The notes beneath the pieces are model-generated. The model did no database searches. It was not told the origin of the DNA and saw only the letters and a list, made by a program, of their open reading frames with translations. A stretch of DNA of 40,760 nucleotides from Nitrospirota bacterium (GTDB taxonomy: Bacteria; Nitrospirota; Thermodesulfovibrionia; Thermodesulfovibrionales; UBA1546): contig JAKALU010000009.1 of the NCBI GenBank assembly GCA_021824065.1, positions 1 through 40,760 of the forward strand, given 5' to 3'. Numbering within the stretch: position 1 is the first letter of the stretch; the number at the start of each line of letters is the position of its first letter. Position numbers and translations under genes: made by a program. This document shows positions 40,435-40,760 of the stretch, one piece after another.

Positions 40435-40760
40435 TTAAGGTTTTATTTTATGCAACAGGGTCTCTATCATCCTGTTAAAGTTCTCGTCTTTTGATCTTTT
40501 GTCTTCTATCTGCTTACAGGCATAAATAACAGTTGCATGATCTTTGCCACCCATGTTTTTACCGATATCGCTCAGCGAACCTCCTGTAAGTTGTTTGCTC
40601 AAATACATTGCTATCTGCCGTGGCAAAGCTACCTCTTTTGTCCTTTTTCGCGCTTTTATGTCCTGCATTTTCAAGCCAAAGTATTCACAGACTGTCTTCT
40701 GTATATACTCCACTGTTATTGGCTTTTCTTCATCCTGAATAAAATCCTTCATAACATTTT
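40435..40760 (-). CDS. dnaA: DnaA, C-terminal domain (cut by window edge)
   Basis: The last about 108 residues of the replication initiator: the DNA-binding domain IV, with TVEYIQKTVCEYFGLKMQDIKARKRTKEVALPRQIAMYLSKQL (in parts) and the signature KNMGGKDHATVIYACKQIED matching GGKDHTTV-type DnaA-box readers. The reading frame is open to the window edge (codons before 40752 are coding-like), so the N-terminal and AAA+ domains lie outside. oriC is expected nearby, most likely beyond the right edge. Confidence 0.95.
   Translation of the reverse strand, partial: NVMKDFIQDEEKPITVEYIQKTVCEYFGLKMQDIKARKRTKEVALPRQIAMYLSKQLTGGSLSDIGKNMGGKDHATVIYACKQIEDKRSKDENFNRMIETLLHKIKP

Overview
The window looks like a bacterial chromosome segment of moderate GC from an anaerobic or sulfur/metal-cycling lineage. 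The gene content (LarE, a small triheme cytochrome c, a CcsA-type cytochrome assembly protein beside HemA, a Grc3-like kinase, radical SAM proteins) and the abundance of short tandem-repeat arrays inside genes remind me of Nitrospirota (Thermodesulfovibrio-like). That placement is inference and was not tested by any search. The right edge is a replication-gene cluster (dnaA C-terminus, dnaN, gyrB on the minus strand, no recF), so the chromosome origin is probably near the right end or just beyond it.

Layout. 1-4.45 kb is an accessory region: a 58-aa basic protein, an AT-rich 555-aa protein with a papain-like (C39-like) Cys/His/Asp pattern, a KAP-type P-loop NTPase behind a perfect consensus sigma70 promoter, and a RelE/ParE-Phd toxin-antitoxin pair. 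4.6-6.65 kb holds an FmdB-type zinc ribbon gene, deoC, a lipoprotein, a DUF721/DciA-like gene and rpmB. 6.77-10.7 kb is a translation operon (infB, rbfA, nrnA). 10.96-15.03 kb holds radC followed by a purine set: a standalone IMP cyclohydrolase domain of PurH, purD, purE and an overlapping DUF89 phosphatase. 15.06-18.5 kb (minus) has an RRM protein, a transaldolase, and a larE-glcF pair. 18.7-22.7 kb is the TIGR03960-type radical SAM gene with rng. 22.7-24.0 kb has a second toxin-antitoxin pair and a lipoprotein. 24.07-26.5 kb has an apparent CoaE-riboflavin kinase fusion, a triheme cytochrome, a DUF2301-like membrane protein and a small unknown. 26.56-34.15 kb (minus) runs argG, dprA, topA, a MobB-like NTPase, a 56-aa Cys-containing protein, ccsA, hemA. 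34.3-36.8 kb has a Grc3/Clp1-like kinase and a B12-type radical SAM protein.

The most interesting signals are not protein genes. (1) Three intergenic elements of 127-136 bp (10813-10939, 16307-16434, 18541-18676) share a conserved core and can each fold into the same three-way-junction structure, with outer stems that differ in sequence but keep pairing, compensatory changes, and all five wobble pairs consistent with a plus-strand RNA. I cannot match this to a family I know. (2) Short tandem arrays with 6-9 bp units, several as inverted pairs, sit between genes and also inside at least five coding regions with the frame kept (nrnA, the radical SAM gene twice, coaE-rfk, the MobB-like gene, topA). 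(3) A single ORF joins dephospho-CoA kinase and riboflavin kinase. (4) Several genes have a -10-like hexamer 5-8 nt before the ATG and no Shine-Dalgarno, suggesting leaderless transcripts.

No tRNA, rRNA, CRISPR array or complete insertion sequence was seen. No stretch over 300 bases lacks a gene or a described element; the largest gaps are 10690-10962, 1-251, 23190-23435, 16236-16458 and 35172-35391.
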